Assembly (NCBI GenBank): GCA_014843695.1
Contig: CM026401.1
Span: 46,265,477-46,329,476, forward strand
Length of the DNA stretch: 64,000 nucleotides
Reading direction: 5' to 3'
Origin: Archivesica marissinica
Lineage: Eukaryota > Mollusca > Bivalvia > Venerida > Vesicomyidae
Below are positions 44,701 to 58,541 of this stretch, piece by piece (position 1 is the stretch's first letter; every line of letters begins with the position of its first letter). The position numbers and the translations under genes are program-made. The notes under the pieces are model-generated. The model ran no database searches. It saw only the letters and a program-made list of their open reading frames with translations, and was not told the DNA's origin.

Positions 44701-47238
44701 CCCTCTACATGGATACACGTCCTCTACATGGATACATACCCTCTACATGGATACACCTCCTCTACATGGATACACGCCCTCTACATGGATACAGGCCCTC
44801 TACATGGATACACGTCCTATACATGGATACAGGCCCTCTACATGGATACACGTCCTATACATGGATACACGCCCTCTACATGGATACACGTCCTATACAT
44901 GGATACACGTCCTCTACATGGATGCACGTCCTCTACAGGGATACACACCCTCTACATGGATACTAGTCCTCTACATGGATACACGTCCTATACATGGATA
45001 CACGTCCTCTACATGGATACATGTCCTATACATGGATACACGTCCTCTACATGGATACACGCCCTCTACATGGATACACGTCCTATACATGGATACATGT
45101 CCTATACATGGATACACGCCCTATACATGGATACACACCCTCTACATGGATACACGTCCTATACATGGATACACGTCCTCTACATGGATACACGTCCTCT
45201 ACATGGATACATGTCCTATACATGGATACACGTCCTCTACATGGATACACGTCCTCTACATGGATACACGTCCTATACATGGATACACGTCCTCTACATG
45301 GATACACACCCTCTACATGGATACACGTCCTCTACATGGATACACGTCCTCTACATGGATACACGTCCTCTACATGGATACACGTCCTATACATGGATAC
45401 ACATCCTCTACATGGATACACGCCCTATACATGGATACACGCCCTCTACATGGATACACGTCCTATACATGGATACACGCCCTATACATGGATACACGTC
45501 CTCTACATGGATACATGTCCTATACATGGATACACGCCCTCTACATGGATACACGTCCTCTACATGGATACACACCCTATACATGGATACACGCCCTCTA
45601 CATGGATACACGTCCTATACATGGATACACGTCATCTACATGGATACACGTCCTCTACATGGATACACGTCCTCTACATGGATACATGTCCTATACATGG
45701 ATACACGCCCTATACATGGATACACGTCCTCTACATGGATACATGTCCTATACATGGATACACGCCCTCTACATGGATACACGTCCTCTACATGGATACA
45801 CACCCTATACATGGATACACGCCCTCTACATGGATACACGTCCTATACATGAATACACGTCCTCTACATGGATACACATCCTATACATGGATACATGTCC
45901 TATACATGGATACACGTCCTCTACATGGATACACGTCCTCTACATGGATACACGTCCTCTACATGGATACTCGTCCTCTACATGGATACACGTCCTCTAC
46001 ATGGATACACGCCCTCTACATGGATACACGTCCTCTACATGGATACACGCCCTCTACATGGATACACGTCCTCTACATGGATACACGCCCTATACATGGA
46101 TACACACCCTATACATGGATACACGCCCTCTACATGGATACACGTCCTCTACATGGATACACGCCCTATACATGGATACACACCCTCTACATGGATACAC
46201 GCCCTCTACATGGATACACGTCCTCTACATGGATACACGTCCTCTACATGGATACACGTCCTATACATGGATACATGTCCTATACATGGATACACGTCCT
46301 CTACATGGATACACGTCCTCTACATGGATACACGTCCTCTGCATGGATACACGTCCTCTACATGGATACACGTCCTCTACATCGATACACGTCCTCTACA
46401 TGGATACACGCCCTCTACATGGATACACGTCCTATACATGGATACACGTCCTCTACATGGATACACGTCCTCTACATGGATACACGTCCTCTACATGGAT
46501 ACACACCCTCTACATGGATACACGTCCTCTACATGGATACACGTCCTCTACATGAATACACACCCTCTACATGGATACACGCCCTCTACATGGATACACA
46601 CCCTCTACATGGATACACGCCCTCTACATGGATACACGTCGTCTACATGGATACACGTCCTCTACATGGATACACGTCCTCTACATGGATACACGTCCTC
46701 TACATGGATACACGTCCTATACATGGATACACGTCCTCTACATGGATACACGCCCTCTACATGGATACACGTCCTCTACATGAATACACGTCCTCTACAT
46801 GGATACACGCCCTCTACATGGATACACGTCCTCTACATGGATACATGCCCTCTACATGGATACACGTCCTATACATGGATACACGTCCTCTACATGGATA
46901 CATGCCCTATACATGGATACATGTCCTATACATGGATACACGTCCTCTACATGGATACACATCCTCTACATGGATACACGTCCTCTACATGGATACATGC
47001 CCTATACATGGATACATGTCCTATACATGGATACACGTCCTCTACATGGATACACGTCCTCTACATGGATACACGTCCTCTACATGGATACATGCCCTCT
47101 ACATGGATACACGTCCTCTACATGGATACACGTCCTCTACATGGATACAGGTCCTCTACATGGATACAGGTCTTGTACAGGGATACAGGTCCTCTACATG
47201 AATACACGCCCACTACATGAATACACGCCCTCTACTAG
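32735..47238. repeat. 19-bp satellite, about 763 copies (14.5 kb), with higher-order repeats
   Basis: Unit TACATGGATACACGCCCTC. Three positions vary freely: CGC/CGT/CAC/CAT after ATACA, and CCTC/CCTA. The unit length is not a multiple of three and the plus strand has no stops, so all three plus frames stay open for kilobases (longest 3903 codons, 34141-45852, coding the 19-residue cycle MDTRPLHGYTSSTWIHVLY). Higher-order repeats are clear: minus-strand short frames at 36097-36300 and 36515-36718 recur exactly 1333 bp later (37430, 37848). Marker indels (ACACACGTCC at 34601, 35877, 37210; ACAATGG at 38902, 40147, 43367, 44383) recur at about 1.0-1.35 kb. No splice sites, start context or composition support a gene. 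Confidence 0.98.
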
Positions 47239-47301
47239 TATATCTGATTCAATGCTCGGAAGGACACTTGTCACATCGACCGCCACATGCGACTGGAAGA
47301 T

Positions 47302-50300
47302 CCTATCCCTGTAATGCCTTCGACTGTGTGGACAGTACCATGGACAGCATACAGACACTTATACCCCTGTAATGCCTTCGACTGTGTGGACAGCACCATG
47401 GACAGCATACCGACACGTATACCCCTGTAATGCCTTCGACTGTGTGGACAGCACAATAGACATCATACAGACACGTATATCCATGTAATGCCTTCGACTG
47501 TGTGGACAGCACCATGGACAGCATACAGACACGTATTCCCCTGTAATGCCTTCGACTGTGTGGACAGCACCATGGACAGCATACAGACACGTATATCCCT
47601 GTAATGCCTTGGACTGTGTGGACAGCACCATGGACAGCATACAGACACGTATACCCCTGTAATGCCTTCGACTGTGTGGACAGCACCATGGACAGCATAC
47701 AGACACGTATGCCCCTGTAATGCCTTCGACTGTGTGGACAGCACCATGGACAGCATATAGACACGTATACCCCTGTAATGCCTTCGATTGTGTGGACAGC
47801 ACCATGGACAGCATACAGACACGTATATCCCTGTAATGCCTTCGACTGTGTGGACAGCACCATGGACAGCATACAGACACGTATACCCCTGTAATGCCTT
47901 CGACTGTGTGGACAGCACCATGGACAGCATACAGACACGTATACCCCTGTAATGCCTTCGACTGTGTGGACAGCACCATGGACAGCATATAGACACGTAT
48001 ACCCCTGTAATGCCTTCGACTGTGTGGACAGCACCATGGACAGCATACATACACCTATACCCATGTAATGCCTTCGAGTGTGGACAGCACCATGGACAGC
48101 ATACAGACACGTATATCCATGTAATGCCTTCGACTGTGTGGACAGCACCATGGACAGCATACATACACGTATATCCCTGTAATGCATTCGACTGTATGGA
48201 CAGCACCATGGACATCATACAGACACGTATATCCCTGTAATGCCTTCGACTGTATGGACAGCACCATGGACAGCATACAGACACGTACATCCATGTAATG
48301 CCCTCGACTGTGTGGACAGCACCATGGACAGCATACAGACACGTATATCCCTGTAATGCATTCGACTGTGTGGACAGCACCATGGACAGCATACAGACAC
48401 GTATACCCCTGTAATGCCTTCGACTGTGTGGACAGCACCATGGACAGCATACAGACACGTATACCCCTGTAATGCCTTCGACTGTGTGGACAGCACCATG
48501 GACAGCATACAGACACGTATACCCCTGTAATGCCTTCGACTGTGTGGACAGCACCATGGACAGCATACAGACACGTATACCCCTGTAATGCCTTCGACTG
48601 TGTGGACAGCACCATGGACAGCATACAGACACGTATACCCCTGTAATGCCTTCGACTGTGTGGACAGCACCATGGACAGCATACAGACACGTATACCCCT
48701 GTAATGCCTTCGACTGTGTGGACAGCACAATGGACAGCATACAGACACGTATACCCCTGTAATGCCTTCGACTGTGTGGACAGCACCATGGACAGCATAC
48801 AGACACGTATACCCCTGTAATGCCTTCGACTGTGTGGACAGCACCATGGACAGCATACAGACACGTATACCCCTGTAATGCCTTCGACTGTGTGGACAGC
48901 ACCATGGACAGCATACAGACACGTATACCCCTGTAATGCCTTCGACTGTGTGGACAGCACCATGGACAGCATACAGACACGTATACCCCTGTAATGCCTT
49001 CGACTGTGTGGACAGCACCATGGACAGCATACAGACACGTATACCCCTGTAATGCCTTCGACTGTGTGGACAGCACCATGGACAGCATACAGACACGTAT
49101 ACCCCTGTAATGCCTTCGACTGTGTGGACAGCACCATGGACAGCATACAGACACGTATATCCCTGTAATGCCTTCGACTGTGTGGACAGCACCATGGACA
49201 GCATACAGACACGTATACCCCTGTAATGCCTTCGACTGTGTGGACAGCACCATGGACAGCATACAGACACGTATATCCCTGTAATGCCTTCGACTGTGTG
49301 GACAGCACCATGGACAGCATACAGACACGTATATCCCTGTAATGCATTCGACTGTGTGGACAGCACCATGGACAGCATACAGACACGTATATCCCTGTAA
49401 TGCCTTCGACTGTGTGGACAGCACCATGGACAGCATACAGACACGTATATCCCTGTAATGCCTTCGACTGTGTGGACAGCACCATGGACAGCATACAGAC
49501 ACGTATACCCCTGTAATGCCTTCGACTGTGTGGACAGCACCATGGACAGCATACAGACACGTATACCCCTGTAATGCCTTCGACTGTGTGGACAGCACCA
49601 TGGACAGCATACAGACACGTATACCCCTGTAATGCCTTCGACTGTGTGGACAGCACCATGGACAGCATACAGACACGTATACCCCTGTAATGCCTTCGAC
49701 TGTGTGGACAGCACCATGGACAGCATACAGACACGTATACCCCTGTAATGCCTTCGACTGTGTGGACAGCACCATGGACAGCATACAGACACGTATACCC
49801 CTGTAATGCCTTCGACTGTGTGGACAGCACCATGGACAGCATACAGACACGTATACCCCTGTAATGCCTTCGACTGTGTGGACAGCACCATGGACAGCAT
49901 ACAGACACGTATACCCCTGTAATGCCTTCGACTGTGTGGACAGCACCATGGACAGCATACAGACACGTATACCCCTGTAATGCCTTCGACTGTGTGGACA
50001 GCACCATGGACAGCATACAGACACGTATACCCCTGTAATGCCTTCGACTGTGTGGACAGCACCATGGACAGCATACAGACACGTATATCCCTGTAATGCC
50101 TTCGACTGTGTGGACAGCACCATGGACAGCATACAGACACGTATATCCCTGTAATGCCTTCGACTGTGTGGACAGCACCATGGACAGCATACAGACACGT
50201 ATATCCCTGTAATGCCTTCGACTGTGTGGACAGCACCATGGACAGCATACAGACACGTATATCCATATAATGCATTCGACTGTGTGGACAGCACCATGGA

Positions 50301-53300
50301 CAACATACAGACACGTATACCCCTGTAATGCCTTCGACTGTGTGGACAGCACCATGGACAGCATACAGACACGTATTTCCCTGTAATGCCTTCGACTGTG
50401 TGGACAGCACCATGGACAGCATACAGACACGTATACCCCTGTAATGCCTTCGACTGTGTGGACAGCACCATGGACAGCATACAGACACGTATACCCCTGT
50501 AATGCCTTCGACTGTGTGGACAGCACCATGGACAGCATACAGACACGTATATCCATGTAATGCCTTCGACTGTGTGGACAGCACCATGGACAGCATACAT
50601 ACACGTATATCCCTGTAATGCTTTCGACTGTATGGACAGCACCATGGACAGCATACAGATACGTACATCCATGTAATGCCTTCGACTGTGTGGACAGCAC
50701 CATGGACAGCATACAGACACGTATATCCCTGTAATGCCTTCGACTGTGTGGACAGCACCATGGACAGCATACAGACACGTATTTCCCTGTAATGCCTTCG
50801 ACTGTGTGGACAGCACCATGGACAGCATACAGACACGTATACCCCTGTAATGCCTTCGACTGTGTGGACAGCACCATGGACAGCATACAGACACGTATAC
50901 CCCTGTAATGCCTTCGACTGTGTGGACAGCACCATGGACAGCATACAGACACGTATATCCCTGTAATGCCTTCGACTGTATGGACAGCACCATGGACAGC
51001 ATACAGACACCGACATCCATGTAATGCATTCGACTGTGTGGACAGCGCCATGGACAGCATACCGACACGTATACCCCTGTAATGACTTCGACTGTGTGGA
51101 CAGCACAATAGACAGCATACAGACACGTATATCCATGTAATGCCTTCGACTGTGTGGACAGCACCATGGACAGCATACAGACACAGACACATATTCCCCT
51201 GTAATGCCTTCGACTGGGTGGACAGCACCATGGACAGCATACAGACACGTATATCCCTGTAATGCCTTCGACTGTGTGGACAGCACCATGGACAGCATAC
51301 AGACACGTATAGCCCTGTAATGCCTTCGACTGTGTGGACAGCACCATGGATAGCATACAGACACGTATACCCCTGTAATGCCTTCGACTGTGTGGACAGC
51401 ACCATGGACAGCATATAGACACGTATACCCCTGTAATGCCTTCGACTGTGTGGACAGCACCATGGACAGCATACAGACACCTATACCCATGTAATGCCTT
51501 CGACTGTGTGGACAGCACCATGGACAGCATACAGACACGTAAATCCATGTAATGCATTCGACTGTGTGGACAGCACCATGGACATCATACAGACACGTAT
51601 ATCCCTGTAATGCCTTCGACTGTATGGACAGCACCATGGACAGCATACAGACACGTACATCCATGTAATGCCTTCGACTGTGTGGACAGCACCATGGACA
51701 GCATACATACACGTATATCCCTGTAATGCATTCGACTGTGTGGACAGCACCATGGACAGCATACCGACACGTATAACCCTGTAATGCCTTCGACTGTGTG
51801 GACAGCACAATAGACAGCATACAGACACGTATATCCATGTAATGCCTTCGACTGTGTGGACAGCACCATGGACAGCATACAGACACGTATTCCCCTGTAA
51901 TGCCTTCGACTGTGTGGACAGCACCATGGACAGCATACAGACACGTATACCCCTGTAATGCCTTCGACTGTGTGGACAGCACCATGGATAGCATACAGAC
52001 ACGTATACCCCTGTAATGCCATCGACTGTGTGGACAGCACCATGGACAGCATATAGACACGTATACTCCTGTAATGCCTTCGACTGTGTGGACAGCACCA
52101 TGGACAGCATACAGACACCTATACCCATGTAATGCCTTCGACTGTGTGGACAGCACCATGGACAGCATACAGACACGTATATCCATGTAATGCATTCGAC
52201 TGTGTGGACAGCACCATGGACATCATACAGACACGTATATTCCTGTAATGCCTTCGACTGTATGGACAGCACCATGGACAGCATACAGACACGTACATCC
52301 ATGTAATGCCTTCGACTGTGTGGACAGCACCATGGACAGCATACAGACACGTATATCCCTGTAATGCCTTCGACTGTGTGGACAGCACCATGGACAGCAT
52401 ACAGACACGTGTACCCCTGTAATGCCTTCGACTGTGTGGACAGCACCATGGACAGCATACAGACGCACGTATACCCTGTAATGCCTTCGACTGTGTGGAC
52501 AGCACCATGGACAGCATACAGACACGTATATCCCTGTAATGCCTTCGACTGTGTGGACAGCACCATGGACAGCATACAGACACGTATACCCCTGTAATGC
52601 CTTCGACTGTGTGGACAGCACCATGGACAGCATACAGACACGTATACCCTGTAATGCCTTCGACTGTGTGGACAGCACCATGGACAGCATACAGACACGT
52701 ATACCCCTGTAATGCCTTCGACTGTGTGGACAGCACCATGGACAGCATACCGACACGTATACCCCTGTAATGCCTTCGACTGTGTGGACAGCACAATAGA
52801 CAGCATACAGACACGTATATCCATGTAATGCCTTCGACTGTGTGGACAGCACCATGGACAGCATACAGACACGTATTCCCCTGTAATGCCTTCGACTGTG
52901 TGGACAGCACCATGGACAGCATACAGACACGTATATCCCTGTAATGCCTTCGACTGTGTGGACAGCACCATGGACAGCATACAGACACGTATACCCCTGT
53001 AATGCCTTCGAATGTGTGGACCGCACCATGGACAGCATACAGACACGTATACCCCTGTAATGCCTTCGACTGTGTGGACAGCACCATGGACAGCATATAG
53101 ACACGTATACCCCTGTAATGCCTTCGACTGTGTGGACAGCACCATGGACAGCATACAGACACCTATACCCATGTAATGCCTTCGACTGTGTGGACAGCAC
53201 CATGGACAGCATACAGACACGTATATCCATGTAATGCCTTCGACTGTGTGGACAGCACCATGGACAGCATACATACACGTATATCCCTGTAATGCATTCG

Positions 53301-55412
53301 ACTGTGTGGACAGCACCATGGACAGCATACCGACACGTATACCCCTGTAATGCCTTCGACTGTGTGGACAGCACAATAGACAGCATACAGACACGTATAT
53401 CCATGTAATGCCTTCGACTGTGTGGACAGCACCATGGACAGCATACAGACACGTATTCCCCTGTAATGCCTTCGACTGTGTGGACAGCACCATGGACAGC
53501 ATACAGACACGTATACCCCTGTAATGCCTTCGACTGTGTGGACAGCACCATGGACAGCATACAGACACGTATACCCCTGTAATGCCTTCGACTGTGTGGA
53601 CAGCACCATGGACAGCATACAGACACGTATACCCCTGTAATGCCTTCGACTGTGTGGACAGCACCATGGACAGCATACAGACACGTATACCCCTGTAATG
53701 CCTTCGACTGTGTGGACAGCACCATGGACAGCATACAGACACGTATACCATGTAATGCCTTCGACTGTGTGGACAGCACCATGGACAGCATACAGACACG
53801 TATATCCCTGTAATGCCTTCGACTGTGTGGACAGCACCATGGACAGCATACAGACACGTATACCCCTGTAATGCCTTCGACTGTGTGGACAGCACCATGG
53901 ACAGCATACAGACACGTATACCCCTGTAATGCCTTCGACTGTGTGGACAGCACCATGGACAGCATACAGACACGTATACCCCTGTAATGCCTTCGACTGT
54001 GTGGACAGCACCATGGACAGCATACAGACACGTATACCCCTGTAATGCCTTCGACTGTGTGGACAGCACCATGGACAGCATACAGACACGTATATCCCTG
54101 TAATGCCTTCGACTGTGTGGACAGCACCATGGACAGCATACAGACACGTATATCCCTGTAATGCATTCGACTGTGTGGACAGCACCATGGAGAGCATACA
54201 GACACGTATATCCCTGTAATGCCTTCGACTGTGTGGACAGCACCATGGACAGCATACAGACACGTATATCCCTGTAATGCCTTCGACTGTGTGGACAGCA
54301 CCATGGACAGCATACAGACACGTATATCCATGTAATGCATTCGACTGTGTGGACAGCACCATGGACAGCATACAGACACGTATACCCCTGTAATGCCTTC
54401 GACTGTGTGGACAGCACCATGGACAGCATACAGACACGTATATCCCTGTAATGCCTTCGACTGTGTGGACAGCACCATGGACAGCATACAGACACGTATA
54501 CCCCTGTAATGCCTTCGACTGTGTGGACAGCACCATGGACAGCATACAGACACGTATATCCCTGTAATGCCTTCGACTGTGTGGACAGCACCATGGACAG
54601 CATACAGACACGTATACCCCTGTAATGCCTTCGACTGTGTGGACAGCACCATGGACAGCATACAGACACGTATATCCCTGTAATGCCTTCGACTGTGTGG
54701 ACAGCACCATGGACAGCATACAGACACGTATACCCCTGTAATGCCTTCGACTGTGTGGACAGCACCATGGACAGCATACAGACACGTATACCCCTGTAAT
54801 GCCTTCGACTGTGTGGACAGCACCATGGACAGCATACAGACACGTATACCCCTGTAATGCCTTCGACTGTGTGGACAGCACCATGGACAGCATACAGACA
54901 CGTATACCCCTGTAATGCCTTCGACTGTGTGGACAGCACCATGGACAGCATACAGACACGTATACCCCTGTAATGCCTTCGACTGTGTGGACAGCACCAT
55001 GGACAGCATACAGACACGTATATCCCTGTAATGCCTTCGACTGTGTGGACAGCACCATGGACAGCATACAGACGTATAACCCTGTAATGCCTTCGACTGT
55101 GTGGACAGCACCATGGACAGCATACAGACACGTATACCCCTGTAATGCATTCGACTGTGTGGACAGCACCATGGACAGCATACAGACACGTATATCCCTG
55201 TAATGCATTCGACTGTGTGGACAGCACCATGGACAGCATACAGACACGTATATCCCTGTAATGCATTCGACTGTGTGGACAGCACCATGGACAGCATACA
55301 GACACGTATATCCCTGTAATGCATTCGACTGTGTGGACAGCACCATGGACAGCATACAGACACGTATACCCATGTAATGCATTCGACTCTGTGGACAGCA
55401 CCATGGACAGCA
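47302..55412. repeat. 58-bp satellite, about 140 copies (8.1 kb)
   Basis: Unit CCCTGTAATGCCTTCGACTG, TGTGGACAGCACCATGGACA, GCATACAGACACGTATAC. The main variants are ATACCC/ATATCC, CCTGTAATGCC/CATGTAATGCC/CCTGTAATGCA and CATGGACAGC/CAATAGACAGC. The period leaves a remainder of one modulo three and the minus strand has no stops, so all minus frames stay open (up to 1364 codons). The variant CAATAGACAGC at 51109, 51807, 52793 and 53372 is spaced by whole numbers of units (about 12, 17, 10), a sign of block duplication. The middle (48.4-50.3 kb) is the most uniform. Confidence 0.98.
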
Positions 55413-55521
55413 TACCGACAAGTGCCGGTTCATACGCATCGACGCGCACTAGAACACGCGGATGCAAATATGAAAATATTCCATTTAATGATTTCCGGTT
55501 TTGGCTTGACAAGTCGAACAA

Positions 55522-56268
55522 TAGAGTGGTGGAACCTATGTTCGGCGTAAATCCCACATATAGAGTGGTGGAACCTATGTTCGGCGTAAATCCTACATAT
55601 CATGGCCTATAAAAGTTAAATGCACTTGCCGTATATTATTATTTTCTTAAGTTGTGAACACAACTTTCATAAAATTGTTGTTGAAATATTTTAGCTTCAT
55701 TAAGTAACCATGTGCCTAAATACAGCTATCGAAACGGCACCTGTTTCCATGGGAACTAGATACTTTAGGGCACCTATGCACGGCGTACATGAATTTTTTT
55801 ATTTATGCATGGGTAAATGTTGAATATATTATTTTGACTTAGTAACATCAATAACTAACAATATTACAACTCATAAGAAACTTTTTTCTGGTTATTTGTA
55901 CATTTTATCCCAATCCGGATAGCCACCTGAAATGCTCATAAACCGCACATTTCGGTGGGAAATAATTCCCAACAAGTTGTCTGTTTATATTCGGCTACTT
56001 ACCCAGTCAAGTGACAGTTGTATTAGGCTACCGGTAAGCACAACAGAATGTTATTAAACCAAGCTTCACCTCTGTCCGCGAAAATAGGTTATAACTATTT
56101 AAATATTTTAAATAAGGATGTAAATGGAAAAAATACGCCAAGCATAGGAATACGCCGAGCATAGCAGTGCCGAGCATAGCAATACGCCGAACATAGCAAT
56201 ACGCCAATACGCCGAGCATAGGAATACGCCGTGATAGGAATACGCCGAGCATAGGTTCCGCCACTCTA
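55522..56268. mobile_element. 747-bp TIR element, TA target site
   Basis: Left end TAGAGTGGTGGAACCTATG with TTCGGCGTA, present twice (55522 and 55560). Right end is the inverse: TACGCCGAGCATAGGTTCCG then CCACTCTA. TA at both ends fits a Tc1/mariner-type element. Next to the right end, the phrase ATACGCCGAGCATAG is repeated several times (56130-56260). No transposase frame, so non-autonomous. Confidence 0.8.
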
Positions 56269-57687
56269 TGGAAGGCTATTGTACTCATTCTGGCATCTCC
56301 ATCGGCATTGCCTTAGCCATTTTGTTAAAGTTTGATACATCTTTTGAATCATCTGCTATTGTTCCTTATCAAGTTCCATAACTCTGTATCATAATTTAGC
56401 AGAAATTATTCCCCTTTTACACTTAGAAAATATAGTTGAAGTTTTTAGCAAGTTGGCTTATCTCCTGAACCAGTCCTTGCGTGTTATTGAAACTTTACAT
56501 AAATGTTTATTATCAAAATAGAAGCTGCATAAGTCAAGTTCCATAACTCTGTCACGCAATTGAACAGAATCATGTCCCTTTTTACAGGATCGAAATTGGT
56601 GCATTGGTGAGAAGCGAGCGTGCTAACCGCCGTACTAATCGAACATCCGGTGTTTAGGGTTCTTTACAGTACAATAGTTTATTTTAGTATACTAGTATGC
56701 TTGAAGAAACATTTCTCAATCCCTACTCTCGATTTCTATATCTACGTTATGCACCCGAACAAATTGCCAGGGTCGTATTGAGTTTCTGATCATATCAACG
56801 CATGGGGGAAATTGGGGGATTGTCCGTGTAATTATTGACTCGCATTAATCCTATTAATAGGCCTATTAGCATGTGACTTAATTAATGACGTACTTGAATC
56901 GAAAGCGAGGCACTGCAATGTTCATACAACTTTTATAACTGGCCGCCATTGTTTACGTGTCAACGGAACGATAAATAGTTTTAAAAAGTACAATGTGCGT
57001 CTGATTTGACATATTTACTCAATATTTAAGTCGTCCTTAGTTAAATTACGCCAAATCGATCCAGTACCATCTAAATGTAATATTTAGAATCCGCCATCTC
57101 GTCGATATAACACAGAAACGGGACATTATATATTTGCAGTGTAAATGAGTCTACGGGAGCATTCGTGTATATTCGGAAATGATCGTGTATAATCGTGCCT
57201 GTTCGGCGATTTCCGATAGAATTCCGTTTCTATATTTAGCGATATTATCTTGTAGAGAAGAGTTGTCGTTCTTCAAATCTACACCCTCATAAACTAGGGT
57301 GTAAATAGATGGCGCTACGTTCGGAAATCCAGTTTCCCCAGGCTGTCATTTTGCCAGAAGTTAAAAAGTGAAAAATCGACAGACTGGCACCCAGGCTACC
57401 GAACAGACACTTCTATATTGGCTAGAAAAGAAATTTTGCATAATTCGCAATTAATACAATTAAAATAGACCTAACATAAGTTGAGATTCTAACATAGCGA
57501 ATAATTGAAGATAACAACGTCACGATGTATATGAGTACTGTACATGGATGACATACGAGTTCAATTTAACAAGATAACATATTTTAAGTAGTACATATGT
57601 TGCATAGACATATATCGTTTTGTACAAAATATTTTTAACAACCTCACAGGAGTATCTCATATACATATTATTTTACGTATAACCAGA
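56269..57687. other. upstream region of the SDR gene with repeat fragments
   Basis: AAGTTCCATAACTCTGT occurs at 56371 and 56536, part of an old duplication of about 165 bp. 56602-56655 is a fragment of a SINE E head, minus orientation (GTGAGAAGCGAGCGTGCTAA). The rest (56700-57687) is AT-rich unique DNA, presumably promoter and 5' UTR; no core element could be fixed. Confidence 0.5.
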
Positions 57688-58434
57688 ATGGCGTTTGATT
57701 TCTCCGGAAAAAAAGTTCTAGTCACGGGCGCATCACGTGGTATTGGTCGTCTGCTGTCAAAGACATTATCCGATGCCGGAGCGGACGTGTATGGTTTAGG
57801 TAGGAATGTGGACTTGTTGAACAGCTTGGAGAAGGAATGCTCCAATATTCATCCTGTACACGTAGATTTGGCGGACTGGGACGCAACTCGGCAGAAGCTT
57901 GAACAACTTCCGCCGATGAACGGGTTAGTGAATAACGCTGCTATTTCGTATGATTGGGTACCGTCACTGGAAGCTACGAAGGACGTTATAGATCAAACAT
58001 TTACCGTGAACGTGATAGCTGCAGTTAATGTTACGCAAGTAATTGGGACCAAAATGGTGGCTGCGGGAAATGGGGGCGCCATTGTTAACGTCTCGAGTAT
58101 CAACGGGCTTAATCCAATGCGTGGATGCATGGCGTATAACATGTCTAAGGCGGCGTTGGATATGATGACGAAACAGTTTGCTCTGGAACTTGGACCGCAC
58201 AACATTCGGGTCAATTCTGTTAATCCTACCGTTGCTCTCACGGATATGGGGATAGAGTTCTGGAGCGAGCCAGTTAAAGCAGGCAAGCTGAAGGGACATA
58301 CACCTCTAGGGCGGTTCGCGGAGGTTAGCGAATGTGTGAATCCGATCATGTACCTGCTGAGTGACTATTCCAGTATGGTGACGGGAACGATGAACCCTAT
58401 AGAGGGCGGCCTGCTTTCCAACATCTCTGTATGA
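57688..58434 (+). CDS. DCXR: L-xylulose reductase (DCXR)-like short-chain dehydrogenase/reductase
   Basis: A single-exon 248-residue protein, the usual length for the family; the ATG has A at -3 and G at +4. DCXR reduces L-xylulose to xylitol and also dicarbonyls with NADPH, as a tetramer. Rossmann motif TGASRGIG is at residues 13-20, with Arg17 and Arg39 positioned to favour NADPH. NNAA lies at 82-85. The catalytic set is complete: Asn108, Ser137, Tyr150 and Lys154 (YNMSK). Trp192 in FWSEP matches the substrate-pocket Trp of the human enzyme. The His that follows two residues after the human pocket Val is Cys147 here (RGCMAY), and the C-terminus (GGLLSNISV) differs from the human GGFWAC, so substrate range may differ. 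The lack of introns could mean an old retrocopy or a naturally intronless paralogue. Human residue numbers are from memory. Confidence 0.9.
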   Translation: MAFDFSGKKVLVTGASRGIGRLLSKTLSDAGADVYGLGRNVDLLNSLEKECSNIHPVHVDLADWDATRQKLEQLPPMNGLVNNAAISYDWVPSLEATKDVIDQTFTVNVIAAVNVTQVIGTKMVAAGNGGAIVNVSSINGLNPMRGCMAYNMSKAALDMMTKQFALELGPHNIRVNSVNPTVALTDMGIEFWSEPVKAGKLKGHTPLGRFAEVSECVNPIMYLLSDYSSMVTGTMNPIEGGLLSNISV

Positions 58435-58535
58435 AAAGTACGAGGTCAGCTGTGACGTATTTAAGCATTTTTTCATTACCAAGTTTGCTGTGCATGTAAT
58501 GAAACTATTTTAAGAACGATGACGTCATACTCTCA

Positions 58536-58541
58536 AATAAA
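58536..58541 (+). terminator. poly(A) signal of the SDR gene
   Basis: AATAAA about 100 bases after the stop codon, in TCTCAAATAAAAATACCC; the best candidate for 3' end formation. Confidence 0.65.

Noticed and set aside
34141..45852. 3903-codon open frame (and 1123-, 2109-codon relatives) in the 19-bp array
   Set aside because: A stop-free 19-bp unit keeps all three frames open. The protein is a monotonous 19-residue cycle and no splice or start signals exist. Annotated as satellite.
47463..55557. Minus-strand frames of 1046-1364 codons rich in CCPWCCPH
   Set aside because: These are the 58-bp satellite read on its stop-free strand; the Cys-rich appearance is repeat-coded, not a metallothionein-like or venom-like protein.
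57964..58349. Minus-strand frames inside the SDR gene
   Set aside because: They are antisense shadows of the strongly supported SDR frame.
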